Source: Clostridiales bacterium
Lineage (GTDB): Bacteria; Bacillota; Clostridia; Oscillospirales; Oscillospiraceae
Direction of reading: 5' to 3'
Length of the DNA stretch: 16,785 nucleotides
Assembly: GCA_012728025.1 (NCBI GenBank)
Contig: JAAYFX010000023.1
Coordinates: 1-16,785 of the forward strand
Of the stretch, positions 1-6,945 are shown one piece after another. A model generated the notes under the pieces. It was given only the letters and a program-made list of their open reading frames with translations. It did no database searches and had not been told where the DNA came from. The first letter of the stretch is position 1, and each line of letters opens with the position of its first letter. The position numbers were made by a program, and so were the translations under genes.

Positions 1-927
1 GCGGTACGTGCCCGTCTGGCCGCCGCCCCCACTTTAAATGACCTTATAGACGCTTGGTTAAAACAGGCGGAAAGCCGCATTAAGGCCACAAGCCTGTCTA
101 CATATAGGTCTTACGCAAAAAAGCAAATTCGCCCCTATCTGGGAGACATTCCGGCAAATAAGCTGACAGAGGATATGGTTTTAGCCTTTCTTGCTCAGGT
201 ATCCAGCGAGGAAAAGGGCTTTGCAAAAAAGACAGTACAGCTTATAGCAAATATTTTAAAGCAAGTGCTAACCTTTGGGAAAAAATACGGTATTACAGTG
301 GACCCTGCCATCTGTGTTATCCGTGGAAAACAGGGTAGCCAGCGCACAGCAAATACCCTGAATGCCGTCGACTGCGAAAGGCTTCTCGAAACCCTTGGCA
401 ATTGCGAAAGGCCCTCTGATTTAGCAATTTATCTAAGCCTGAAAACAGGCTTGCGTGTAGGTGAGCTGGCAGGGCTAATGTGGGGAGATGTTGATTTTGA
501 TGCAGGCTTTCTCAAGGTGCGGCGCACAGTCAGCCGGATTTATAGGGAGGATGGAACAAGCACAGTACATATAGGCGAGCCGAAAAGTGAAAGTTCTATA
601 CGGCGTGTGCCCCTTACGCCGGCCGTAACCCATGTTCTTGCCCGCCACAGGCAGGAAGATGAGGTTTATGTTACCTCAGGCCGAAGAAAACCCCAAGAGA
701 CAGGAACCTTACAGCAGCACTTTAAGGTGGTGCTAAGGCGGGCGGGCATAAGAGATATTAATTTTCATGCCCTTCGTCATACCTTTGCCACCCGCTGTGT
801 GGAGAAGGGCTTTGATGTAAAAAGCCTAAGCCTGATACTTGGCCATTCGGATGTTAGCGTCACCCTTAATACCTATGTGCATCCTTCTATGGAAAAACTT
901 CGCAGTATGATGGAAAGTCTTGAATAA
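1..927 (+). CDS. Tyrosine recombinase / integrase, 5'-truncated by window edge
   Basis: A site-specific recombinase of the phage-integrase family, which breaks and rejoins DNA through a tyrosine-phosphate intermediate. The frame is open from base 1, so the gene begins outside the window; the ATG at 175 is internal, because residues 1-58 of the visible fragment already form the helical core-binding (SAM-like) domain (THR-LEU-ASN-ASP start, then a LSTYRSYAKKQIRPYLG stretch). The visible part is 308 residues. The catalytic set is complete: Arg152 in TGLRVGELAGL, His256 and Arg259 in HALRHTF, His282 in LGHSDV, and nucleophile Tyr292 in NTYVHPS. Such genes usually sit at one end of an integrated phage or conjugative element, so the element probably lies to the left. 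No excisionase or att core could be identified in the window. It could be an ICE or a prophage integrase; the sequence does not decide. Confidence 0.93.
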   Translation, partial: AVRARLAAAPTLNDLIDAWLKQAESRIKATSLSTYRSYAKKQIRPYLGDIPANKLTEDMVLAFLAQVSSEEKGFAKKTVQLIANILKQVLTFGKKYGITVDPAICVIRGKQGSQRTANTLNAVDCERLLETLGNCERPSDLAIYLSLKTGLRVGELAGLMWGDVDFDAGFLKVRRTVSRIYREDGTSTVHIGEPKSESSIRRVPLTPAVTHVLARHRQEDEVYVTSGRRKPQETGTLQQHFKVVLRRAGIRDINFHALRHTFATRCVEKGFDVKSLSLILGHSDVSVTLNTYVHPSMEKLRSMMESLE

Positions 928-928
928 G

Positions 929-999
929 CTTTTATAAAGTCCTAGGCTTTGCGCCCCTTTTCCCAAACATAAAAAGCTAAGAACCAAGGCTTATAAAAG
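929..999. repeat. Imperfect inverted repeat between integrase and cyclase genes
   Basis: The arms CTTTTATAAAGTCCT (929-943) and AGGCTTATAAAAG (987-999) are imperfect reverse complements, with about 43 bases between them. They lie just after the integrase stop and overlap the stop of the convergent cyclase gene. The loop is too long for a standard terminator. It could be a weak bidirectional 3' structure or part of an attachment region; neither is shown. Confidence 0.25.
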
Positions 1000-2580
1000 G
1001 GTCGCCTTATTGCCGTTTTTAGATTTTGATTCATACATAGCCTCATCCGCCCGTTTGAGAGCGGCGGTATAGTCACCGTCACTTTCTCTGAATTGAGAAA
1101 TTCCTATGGATATGCTTAACGGAATGGGGTTTTCCCCTACTTTATAATCCATAGCGGATATTGCATCTACTATTTTAGCGGCAAAGGAGACGGCATTTTC
1201 CTCGCTCATGCCATGAAACACCCCTGCAAACTCGTCCCCTCCCAGTCGGAACAGCTCGTCCGAGCGGCGGATTGATTGGTGTATAATCCGCACAATTTCC
1301 CTTAGCACTCGGTCACCTTCGCTGTGGCCGTAACGGTCATTAATGATTTTGAAGTTATCCACATCAAAAACCATAAGGAAAACAGGGTTTTTGCAGCCGC
1401 CCGTTTTGTACTCATCAAAAACTTTCTCCAGATAACCGATGCCAAACCTGCGGCTTTTGGCATTGGTAAGGGAATCATAGCTTATTTCCAGCTGCATTTG
1501 CTTCTTTCGATGGGAAAAGCGAAGGTTTTCGTTAAGAAGCATGATGGACATAAAAAGGATGACCAAGGCAATTAAAACTGCCAAAAAGAGTACCATACCG
1601 GAAAAGCTCATTGCCGACATTGTTTTATTTATTGTGAGAATTTGCTCCTCGACTTCATTATTTTGAACACCCATTGCAATGACCCAGTCATATTCCTTAT
1701 AAAGCTTCGCATAGCTCAGCTTCAGGGAAACTTCGTCGCTGTCAAGCTCTTTGAAGTAATAGCTGAAAAACAACTCCCCATCTTTTTTAATACCCTCAAG
1801 CTCGGTTAAATAGGGGCGGTTTCCTTTTATATCTGTTGTATCAGTGGAGAGATATTCCCCCTCGGTTTCCGGCAGATTTGGGTGAACACGCCTGATGGCA
1901 TAGTTTTCGCCTCCGTCATAATTTAAAATCTCATTAATCCAGATGTATGAACCCTTGTCAAATCTAAGGCTTCTTATACTTTCAGAAATCGACATTTTAA
2001 CTGTGTTTTCCACATGCTCTTTTGTATAACCATAAAAGCAGTGGATGCTCCCATGCTCAACTGTTCTATAACAGGCCATAAGGGGCCGTAATTTCTCTAT
2101 GGAGGTGTTTACATCCTGCCCCTCGTAAGCCTTGGGGGAGTACAAAACATTACCATCATCATCCCAGATTAGAACAGTCCACTTAGACTTTTCCGGCTCG
2201 GTGTTAAGGTTAAGCTCTGCGAAAAGAGTTGCAACAAAATCATTGGAAGACAGCTCCTTGGCAGCTTCCAGCACTGCGTATCGGCTGTCTACACTTTGCC
2301 TATAAAAGGCCGTTGTTGTTTCCCGACCTGTCTCAATTCGCAAAATCATATTGTCCACTGTGTTTTTCAAGAAAGACTTTTTCAGCTCGATTATCTGTGA
2401 GCGAATTTCATTTTCATAAATATCCCTTGTTTTGATATGGGAGGCAATATAAAAATATGAAATCACAAAGCAGATGATTATTATAAAAAAGATGTGAATT
2501 TTCCTGCCAAAACGGCTTTCTGCAAGCCTTCTTATTCCACAGCTTGAAACCTGCCTGTGTTTCTGATTTTCCCTTTCCAC
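991..2580 (-). CDS. Membrane-bound diguanylate cyclase with extracellular Cache-like sensor
   Basis: Makes cyclic di-GMP from two GTP; the catalytic part is cytoplasmic and the sensor outside. The order along 529 residues is: basic N-terminus, TM1 about 28-48, a large extracellular region about 50-323 with Cache-type features (SYIWINE, then a long PxLPETEGEYLS-like segment, then YDWVIAMG), TM2 about 329-350, and a GGDEF domain about 365-529. The active site GGDEF is at 447-451, preceded by the metal-binding FDVD near 406. An RxxD inhibitory site (Arg438-Asp441) lies exactly five residues upstream, so product inhibition is likely. The start is GTG, supported by a GGAGGG ribosome binding site about nine bases ahead. 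It is transcribed alone from the promoter at 2644-2671. The ligand of the sensor is unknown. Confidence 0.93.
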   Translation of the reverse strand: MERENQKHRQVSSCGIRRLAESRFGRKIHIFFIIIICFVISYFYIASHIKTRDIYENEIRSQIIELKKSFLKNTVDNMILRIETGRETTTAFYRQSVDSRYAVLEAAKELSSNDFVATLFAELNLNTEPEKSKWTVLIWDDDGNVLYSPKAYEGQDVNTSIEKLRPLMACYRTVEHGSIHCFYGYTKEHVENTVKMSISESIRSLRFDKGSYIWINEILNYDGGENYAIRRVHPNLPETEGEYLSTDTTDIKGNRPYLTELEGIKKDGELFFSYYFKELDSDEVSLKLSYAKLYKEYDWVIAMGVQNNEVEEQILTINKTMSAMSFSGMVLFLAVLIALVILFMSIMLLNENLRFSHRKKQMQLEISYDSLTNAKSRRFGIGYLEKVFDEYKTGGCKNPVFLMVFDVDNFKIINDRYGHSEGDRVLREIVRIIHQSIRRSDELFRLGGDEFAGVFHGMSEENAVSFAAKIVDAISAMDYKVGENPIPLSISIGISQFRESDGDYTAALKRADEAMYESKSKNGNKATLL

Positions 2581-2643
2581 CGGCCCTTACCCTCCATATT
2601 CAAAGCATGGTTTAAAATGAAATTTTAATTAGATACAACCTGC

Positions 2644-2671
2644 ATTATACCATATTTCCAAGTTTGTGCAA
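2644..2671 (-). promoter_or_regulatory. Sigma-70-type promoter for the diguanylate cyclase at 991-2580
   Basis: Read on the minus strand: -35 TTGCAC (2666-2671), 16-base spacer, -10 TATAAT (2644-2649) preceded by TGG, which makes an extended -10. The -10 hexamer is a perfect consensus match. The leader to the GTG start would be about 55-60 bases. Confidence 0.7.
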
Positions 2672-2804
2672 TTGGGGACAGGGGAAGGTTTCGAAAAGTA
2701 AAAGCTATCTATGCTTATTCGGAGATTTCGATATAATGGCAAAAACAAACCTTTAAATTTTATCATCTCACCTTTTCATAGGTTCAGACAAGTAAAACCC
2801 CAAG

Positions 2805-2848
2805 AAAAAGGCGGGCCGCATAAAAGTTTGCAGCTCGCCTTTTTTTTT
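2805..2848 (-). terminator. Intrinsic terminator of the NifX/MinD-ferredoxin operon
   Basis: AAAAAGGCG (2805-2813) pairs with CGCCTTTTT (2836-2844), and weaker pairing continues inward to a loop at about 2820-2829. On the minus strand the hairpin ends in a run of T and lies 14 bases after the stop of the last operon gene. The plus strand also carries eight T after the stem, so it may work in both directions. Confidence 0.75.
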
Positions 2849-2861
2849 ATTAAAAAATCAC

Positions 2862-3221
2862 TTAATGGCCGCACTGGTCGTGATGCTTATGCTCATGACA
2901 GATAGAGCCTGTTGACTTAAGTGCGCCTTGCAGATAGGCTTCTACGGCATCAGCGGCCTTGCCCTTTGCACCGACAATGACTTCTATGCCCTTTTCATTA
3001 AAGATATTAACGGCACCGCCGCCCATGCCGCCGGAGATAATCACATTCACCCCTTTGTCATTTAGAAAATTAGGGAGAAATCCGGGTTTGTGTCCGGGGT
3101 TGGGAATGGACTCGTGCTTTATAATCTGCTTGTTTTCAGCATCATAGATATTAAAGTTTAAGCAGTGTCCAAAGTGTTCGGTTACCATTTCATTTTCGCT
3201 TGCTACCGCAATTTTAATCAT
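2862..3221 (-). CDS. NifB/NifX-family (MTH1175-like) protein with His-rich tail
   Basis: A 119-residue protein of the dinitrogenase iron-molybdenum cofactor accessory fold, a small family that carries metal clusters or cofactor precursors. The N-terminus (MIKIAVASENE) followed by HFGHC at 16-20 and the glycine-rich ISGGMGGGAV at 62-71 are typical of the family. The C-terminus, HEHKHHDQCGH (109-119), adds several His and two nearby Cys, which suggests metal binding. The start was placed at 3221 because a GGAGG site lies nine bases ahead; a longer frame to 3254 would put that site inside the gene. It is the last gene of the operon, 63 bases after the second ATPase, and is followed by a terminator. 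It is likely to receive or donate a cluster with the two ferredoxin-ATPases upstream. True nitrogen fixation is not implied, as no nif structural genes are seen. Confidence 0.85.
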   Translation of the reverse strand: MIKIAVASENEMVTEHFGHCLNFNIYDAENKQIIKHESIPNPGHKPGFLPNFLNDKGVNVIISGGMGGGAVNIFNEKGIEVIVGAKGKAADAVEAYLQGALKSTGSICHEHKHHDQCGH

Positions 3222-3284
3222 TTTCTTTGTCCTCCAAGTTTTCTGTTTTATCATCGGGCCAATAGAGTAGTTTTCGAAAAAGGC

Positions 3285-4154
3285 TCAGGCACCTTCTCCT
3301 AAGAGAAGCTCCATGGTTTTGTTGAAAACCGCCTTTACCGCCCTGCCTGACGGGCAATCTATATCTGCAATGGTCAGGCCCTTATTAACTGCCCTAACCG
3401 CCTCGGTGTCATAGGGAATTTGCCCTATAAAGGGCAGCTTATGCTCCTTGCAAAAGCTTTCAATTTGCCGTGTGTTTTCCGGATTTGCATCATGTTTATT
3501 TACGCAAACCGCCGTTTTAACGGCAAATTTCGCTGCTGTTTGGATTATCCGCTCCATATCGTGAATGCCGCTTACAGAAGGCTCTGCCACAATCAAAACC
3601 ATATCCACACCACTTAAAGAGGCTATAACCGGACAGCCTATGCCGGGGGAGCCGTCAATAATGGCAAAGTCCGCCGCCGCCGCTGATTTCATCTGCTTTT
3701 TAACCTCGGTTACAAGTAGTCCGGAGTTGCCGCTGCCCATTTTAAGCTGGGCTGTTGAAAAGGTTTCGCCACCGCCGGTATACAGCATAAGCTCGCCGGC
3801 CACAGCGGGTTTTAAGGTAATGGCCTTTTCCGGACAGAGGGCCTCACAGACCCCGCAGCCTTCGCAGGCAAAGGGGTTTACCTTATATTCCTCCTCTGCC
3901 GTAATGGCGTCAAAGCGGCAGTTTTCCCTGCATATGTCGCATTTGATGCACTTTTCAGGATTAATTTCTGCCTTGTCCATGCCGTAATAATCGGTTTTCG
4001 CAGGCTTTGCACCCTGAGCTGAAATCAGGTGAAGGTTTGGGGCATCCACGTCACAGTCGGCATAGGCCCTAGCGCTGGAGAGCTTAATGAAAGCGCTGGC
4101 TATGGTGGTCTTTCCCGTACCGCCTTTTCCGCTAAGAATTAAAAGCTGTTTCAT
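3285..4154 (-). CDS. MinD/Mrp-type ATPase with inserted 2x[4Fe-4S] ferredoxin domain (second copy)
   Basis: A 289-residue P-loop ATPase of the MinD/ParA/Mrp superfamily with a ferredoxin domain inserted after the P-loop strand. The deviant Walker A GKGGTGKTT is at 9-17. Two four-Cys clusters follow: C69, C72, C75, C79 and C97, C100, C103, C107 (the second ends CPEKAI), enough for two [4Fe-4S] clusters. Switch II is IIDGSPGIG near 165-173. The start is at 4154, where AAAGGAGG sits six bases ahead; the frame extends further but without family similarity. It overlaps the previous ATPase gene by 23 bases, so the two are likely to be co-translated and could form a heterodimer. The family is known for Fe-S cluster binding and transfer and occurs in the Desulfovibrio orange-protein operons; its precise role here is inferred. 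Confidence 0.9.
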   Translation of the reverse strand: MKQLLILSGKGGTGKTTIASAFIKLSSARAYADCDVDAPNLHLISAQGAKPAKTDYYGMDKAEINPEKCIKCDICRENCRFDAITAEEEYKVNPFACEGCGVCEALCPEKAITLKPAVAGELMLYTGGGETFSTAQLKMGSGNSGLLVTEVKKQMKSAAAADFAIIDGSPGIGCPVIASLSGVDMVLIVAEPSVSGIHDMERIIQTAAKFAVKTAVCVNKHDANPENTRQIESFCKEHKLPFIGQIPYDTEAVRAVNKGLTIADIDCPSGRAVKAVFNKTMELLLGEGA

Positions 4155-4992
4155 GGTGCACCTCCTTTTTAACCCCTTCAAGCAAGTCGGAAAACAGCTT
4201 GCGATACTTATCATTTTCCCGCACCGCAATTTTTCCGTCAGAGTTTAATTTGCCCAGCTCATTATCAAAGGGAATACGGCTTAGAATTTTTATACCTTTT
4301 TCCAGACAAAATTCCTCTGCCGGATTTTCCCCCTCCAGACATTTGTTTAAAACTACGCCAAAGGGCTTGTTAAAAAGGCGCACCAGCTCATAGACCATGT
4401 TAAGGTTGTGTACGCCAAAAAGGGTAGGCTCTGCCACAAGCAGACAATAGTCTGCATCTTGAATACTTTCCATAACGGTGCAGGCGCTTCCGGGGGGGCA
4501 ATCGATAAAAACTGCCCTGTCTGTTCGGCCTTTATTTTCATCGAGAAGTGTTTTTATAATCGGAACGCCGGTGGCCTCGCCGGTATTCATAATCCCCGTT
4601 TGCACCAAGACCCCCTCGGAAGTTCCTTTTTGAATTTTTCCTATGGGTTTTTCCTTTTCCGTTAGGGCTTTTTCGGGGCAAAGAAGCACACAGCCCCCGC
4701 AGGAATGGCAGATTTCCTCAAAAACCATCAGCTTGTCGTTTATATGGGCAAGGGCGTTAAATTTGCAAAAATCCACACAGACCCGACAGCCGGTGCAAAG
4801 CTCTGGATTAACCTGAGGAATTGTCACCGTCACGGTCTTTTCCTCTACGGCCTTGGGACGAAAGAACAGATGGCCGTTTGGTTCTTCTACGTCACAGTCC
4901 ATATAGACGGCCTTTCCCGCCGCCGCCGCAAGGTTTGCCGAAACCAGAGTTTTTCCTGTTCCGCCCTTGCCACTTAGTACAGCAACAGTCAT
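4132..4992 (-). CDS. MinD/Mrp-type ATPase with inserted 2x[4Fe-4S] ferredoxin domain (first copy)
   Basis: A 286-residue paralogue of the next gene with the same plan. Walker A GKGGTGKT is at 8-15, DCDVEEPNGH at 32-41, then Cys at 66, 69, 72, 76 and 95, 98, 101, 105 for two [4Fe-4S] clusters, and the switch II stretch FIDCPPGSA at 162-170. The start at 4992 gives the conserved MTVAVLSGKGG N-terminus; it lies one base after the stop of the NifX-type gene (TGATATG), with only a weak AAGGG site, so translation is probably coupled. A longer in-frame start at 5070 would overlap the upstream gene by 77 bases and is not supported. The two paralogues differ in most of their sequence outside the motifs, which fits two specialised subunits rather than a recent duplication. 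The energy of ATP probably drives a cluster hand-over; that is family-based inference. Confidence 0.9.
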   Translation of the reverse strand: MTVAVLSGKGGTGKTLVSANLAAAAGKAVYMDCDVEEPNGHLFFRPKAVEEKTVTVTIPQVNPELCTGCRVCVDFCKFNALAHINDKLMVFEEICHSCGGCVLLCPEKALTEKEKPIGKIQKGTSEGVLVQTGIMNTGEATGVPIIKTLLDENKGRTDRAVFIDCPPGSACTVMESIQDADYCLLVAEPTLFGVHNLNMVYELVRLFNKPFGVVLNKCLEGENPAEEFCLEKGIKILSRIPFDNELGKLNSDGKIAVRENDKYRKLFSDLLEGVKKEVHHETAFNS

Positions 4993-4993
4993 A

Positions 4994-5362
4994 TCAGTTG
5001 CCCTTGTGTCCGTGAAAGCCCGCATGGATTTCATCCAATATGGGAAGTGTTCCGGCAATAAAAGCCTCAATATCGGCCATGGCGGAGGCCCCTGTGGTTT
5101 TATACAGCTTAATATCGGCGGCCTTTAATACATTGGCGGCATTTTCTCCGCAGCGAGGGGTCAAGAGAGCCTTTGCCCCGCTGTCTACTATGGCCTGAGC
5201 GGCCTTTATGCCGGCACCGCCGGTGCTTGCTGCGGCGCTGTTGTCCAAAAATTCGTTTTCCTTTGTTTCGGTGTTGTAAATAAGGAAATAGGGCGCTCTG
5301 CCAAAAGAAGGGCAGACTCCCGTTTTCATATCTTTTTCATCTACCGGTATTGCAATTTTCAT
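4994..5362 (-). CDS. NifB/NifX-family (MTH1175-like) protein
   Basis: A 122-residue protein of the same small fold as the gene at 2862-3221. MKIAIPVDE at the N-terminus, CPSFGRAPYFLIY at 17-29, the middle STGGAGIKAAQAIVDSGAKALLTPRCGENA and the end GFHGHKGN match the family plan. Cys17 and Cys71 are candidate ligands. The start has a GGAGG site six to seven bases ahead. It lies 17 bases after the DUF134 gene and one base before the first ATPase gene. The family includes the orange protein of Desulfovibrio, which binds a mixed Mo-Cu cluster; whether this copy binds such a cluster cannot be read from sequence. Confidence 0.87.
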   Translation of the reverse strand: MKIAIPVDEKDMKTGVCPSFGRAPYFLIYNTETKENEFLDNSAAASTGGAGIKAAQAIVDSGAKALLTPRCGENAANVLKAADIKLYKTTGASAMADIEAFIAGTLPILDEIHAGFHGHKGN

Positions 5363-5379
5363 AATAAACCTCCGTTTTG

Positions 5380-5760
5380 TTAATCCTTATCTGTTGGGGA
5401 ATCTTCCGCTGAGAAGCCGTTGCGCCTATGGTGGTTGCAGCCACGGCCGCAGCCGCCGCCCCGACCCTCGCAAAGACGGTATTCACCGCCTTCAATAAGC
5501 AACACTTTGCCGTTTACAAGGGATTCGGCAAGCTTTCGTCTTGCCGCAACGTAAATGCCTTGAACCGTTGTGCGGGCAACATTCATCTGCTCGGCACACT
5601 CCTCCTGAGTGAAACCCTCTAAATCGATGAGACGTATGGCTTCATATTCGTCCACCGTCATCCTGATATAGCTTCTCTCCCCCTCCTTAAGGCCAAGGGG
5701 GCCAAAGCGATTTCGCTCCGGCAGGCTGCAAACCCTTCTCCATTTTACAGGTCTCGCCAT
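5380..5760 (-). CDS. DUF134 (UPF0251) helix-turn-helix protein, likely operon regulator
   Basis: A 126-residue predicted DNA-binding protein. The opening MARPVKWRRVC and FGPLG are hallmarks of the DUF134 family. Residues about 36-80 (MTVDEYEAIRLIDLEGFTQ onward, then AEQMNVARTTVQGIYVAARRKL) form a sigma-70 region-4-like helix-turn-helix. The C-terminus has C97, C104, C108, H110 and H111 in LCEGRGGGCGRGCNHH, a plausible metal or Fe-S ligand set. The start is supported by GAGGTGAT about six bases ahead. It is the first gene of the operon, downstream of a strong promoter flanked by two palindromes, so it is the best candidate for an autoregulator that senses metal or cluster status. The regulatory role is inferred from fold and position; the family has little experimental work known to me. 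Confidence 0.85.
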   Translation of the reverse strand: MARPVKWRRVCSLPERNRFGPLGLKEGERSYIRMTVDEYEAIRLIDLEGFTQEECAEQMNVARTTVQGIYVAARRKLAESLVNGKVLLIEGGEYRLCEGRGGGCGRGCNHHRRNGFSAEDSPTDKD

Positions 5761-5874
5761 ATTTGTATCACCTCGATTCTAATTAGAAACAATTAAAGCA
5801 CATTCCGCTTATTTATTTGACCCTCTAGGGAAGTATTCATATTTGCGGATGTATTATTAGTCTGACAAAAGTTA

Positions 5875-5924
5875 TTGACATATGTCACTATGCTTTATTA
5901 TACACAGTTTGCGACATATGTCAA
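5875..5924 (-). promoter_or_regulatory. Promoter of the DUF134/NifX operon inside paired palindromes
   Basis: Read on the minus strand: -35 TTGACA (5919-5924), 16-base spacer, -10 TATAAT (5897-5902), both perfect consensus. One palindrome, TGACATATGTCA (5876-5887), falls just after the expected start site near 5890. A second, CGACATATGTCA (5912-5923), overlaps the -35. They are mirror images about 5899.5, which is the centre of the -10. A repressor bound at both would block the promoter on each side. The DUF134 protein encoded 115 bases downstream is the obvious candidate. Confidence 0.75.
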
Positions 5925-6052
5925 TTACTATTTTATATTAATTTTTAATTTTTAAACCAATAAGACTAGAAGATATTATGCAAGCCTTATATATTTCAGA
6001 ATTTGCTCCTTTGAATATCGACTGAAAACAGCCGACCAAAACTTAGCTGGAT
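5925..6052. other. AT-rich intergenic stretch without a recognised gene
   Basis: Lies between the 3' end of the lipoprotein gene and the operator-promoter region. On the minus strand just after the lipoprotein stop, CAGC and GCTG (about 6030-6050) could pair as a weak hairpin followed by TTTT, but it is not convincing as a terminator. No open frame with a ribosome binding site was found. Confidence 0.4.
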
Positions 6053-6595
6053 TTAATTATTTTGAGCGCTTTCAAAGCCCTCTATAATTTTGTCTAAAAC
6101 TGCCTGCTGGGAGTCTGTAAGCTCATGCTCGGCGTATAGTATTTTGCAGTCCTCCACACTTACGGCTTCCGACTGTAAGTCAAGGCCGATTTCATAGCCC
6201 ATACCAAAGCCCAAATTTTCCGTGCCGCCCCTATCTTCGGGTATTTCTGTCATGGCAATTTGGGAAAGGGTTGTGTCAAAGTCCTTTAAAAGTCGTCTGC
6301 CTAATGTGAAATTCACTGCTGTGGCCAAAGCGCCGTCTCGGTAATGGGCGATTTTCAGCACTTCCTCTGTGGTGTAGCTGTCAATGTTATTTATTGCCGC
6401 CTGCATATCGATTTGGCCGTTTTCATCTAAAATTATATTGCCGTTTTCGTCAAAGACAGAGTCCTCTGTGGAAACGGCCGGCGGCGAATTTTCAGATTGA
6501 TTTCCAACAGCGGGAAGCTCTTCCTCGGGGGAATTGCAGCCTGTTGTCATAAAGGCAAGGGAGAAAAGTAGAAGAACGACCAAAAGTTTTTTCAT
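6053..6595 (-). CDS. Small secreted lipoprotein of unknown function
   Basis: A 180-residue protein with a clear lipoprotein signal: MKKLL, a hydrophobic stretch to about 15, and the lipobox MTTGC with the lipidated Cys at residue 20. After cleavage it would be anchored to the outer face of the membrane. Residues about 21-45 are a Ser/Pro/Glu-rich linker. Two back-to-back DENG motifs follow (FDENGNI and LDENGQI, 48-62), acidic and Asn-rich and possibly cation binding. The rest (about 65-178) is predicted mixed helix with one more Cys and no family I recognise. The start is supported by GGAGG six bases ahead. It stands alone between two intergenic regions and is on the same strand as the metal operon, 290 bases upstream of it. 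No function is assigned. Confidence 0.8.
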   Translation of the reverse strand: MKKLLVVLLLFSLAFMTTGCNSPEEELPAVGNQSENSPPAVSTEDSVFDENGNIILDENGQIDMQAAINNIDSYTTEEVLKIAHYRDGALATAVNFTLGRRLLKDFDTTLSQIAMTEIPEDRGGTENLGFGMGYEIGLDLQSEAVSVEDCKILYAEHELTDSQQAVLDKIIEGFESAQNN

Positions 6596-6856
6596 TGTAA
6601 ACCTCCAAGATAAAATTTATTTGGGTTGATGGTGGTAGGTTTTCCCTGCTGTTCTGACGGATAAGTCGGAGCTTTGTTCCACTTATATCCTCTTTTTATA
6701 AAAGAAGTGCCGGCATCGGCTTATACTGCTGTATTTATGGCAAAAACTATTTATGGTATGGGACAGTGATTGTATGCGAATGAAATATATTAAAATTGAA
6801 GCCCATAAACCAAAACAAATAAGCAAAAGCTTAATCAAAATCAGCCCCTGGGGGGC

Positions 6857-6885
6857 TTGCGCAATAAGAACTTCGGGCTTATAAT
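6857..6885 (+). promoter_or_regulatory. Promoter for the ABC transporter gene
   Basis: -35 TTGCGC (6857-6862), 17-base spacer, -10 TATAAT (6880-6885, perfect consensus). The expected start is about 6892, giving a leader of about 77 bases. Small dyads abut both ends of the promoter: AGCCCC/GGGGCT ends at the first -35 base and GCCTG/CAGGC spans the start site. Confidence 0.65.
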
Positions 6886-6895
6886 GGCCTGTGGC

Positions 6896-6945
6896 AGGCA
6901 AAAGAGTCTGCTGTAAAACCTTTTAAAATGCAGCTTTGCCTTTTT
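6896..6945 (+). terminator. Terminator-like hairpin in the ABC transporter leader
   Basis: AGGCAAA (6896-6902) pairs with TTTGCCT (6935-6941), and GCTG (6910/6912 region, 6910-6913) pairs with CAGC (6931-6934) across a seven-base bulge on the 5' side. The stem is followed by a T run ending at 6945 and then the ribosome binding site. The form suggests attenuation, but the bulge weakens the case. Confidence 0.35.

Noticed and set aside
2711..2905. Plus-strand frame of 64 codons between the cyclase and the NifX-type gene
   Set aside because: It crosses the terminator hairpin and the 3' end of the NifX-type gene and has no ribosome binding site.
2862..5362. Nitrogen-fixation genes
   Set aside because: The NifX-type fold is also used outside nitrogen fixation; no nifH, nifD, nifK or nifB radical SAM gene is present.
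5875..5903. Plus-strand promoter TTGACA near TATTAT
   Set aside because: Not listed as a separate feature, because the 15-base spacer is short and no plus-strand gene follows; noted only as part of the symmetric operator.
5876..5923. CRP/FNR-type sites
   Set aside because: The palindromes are GACATATGTC with an unbroken centre, not the TTGAT-N4-ATCAA or TGTGA-N6-TCACA forms of that family.
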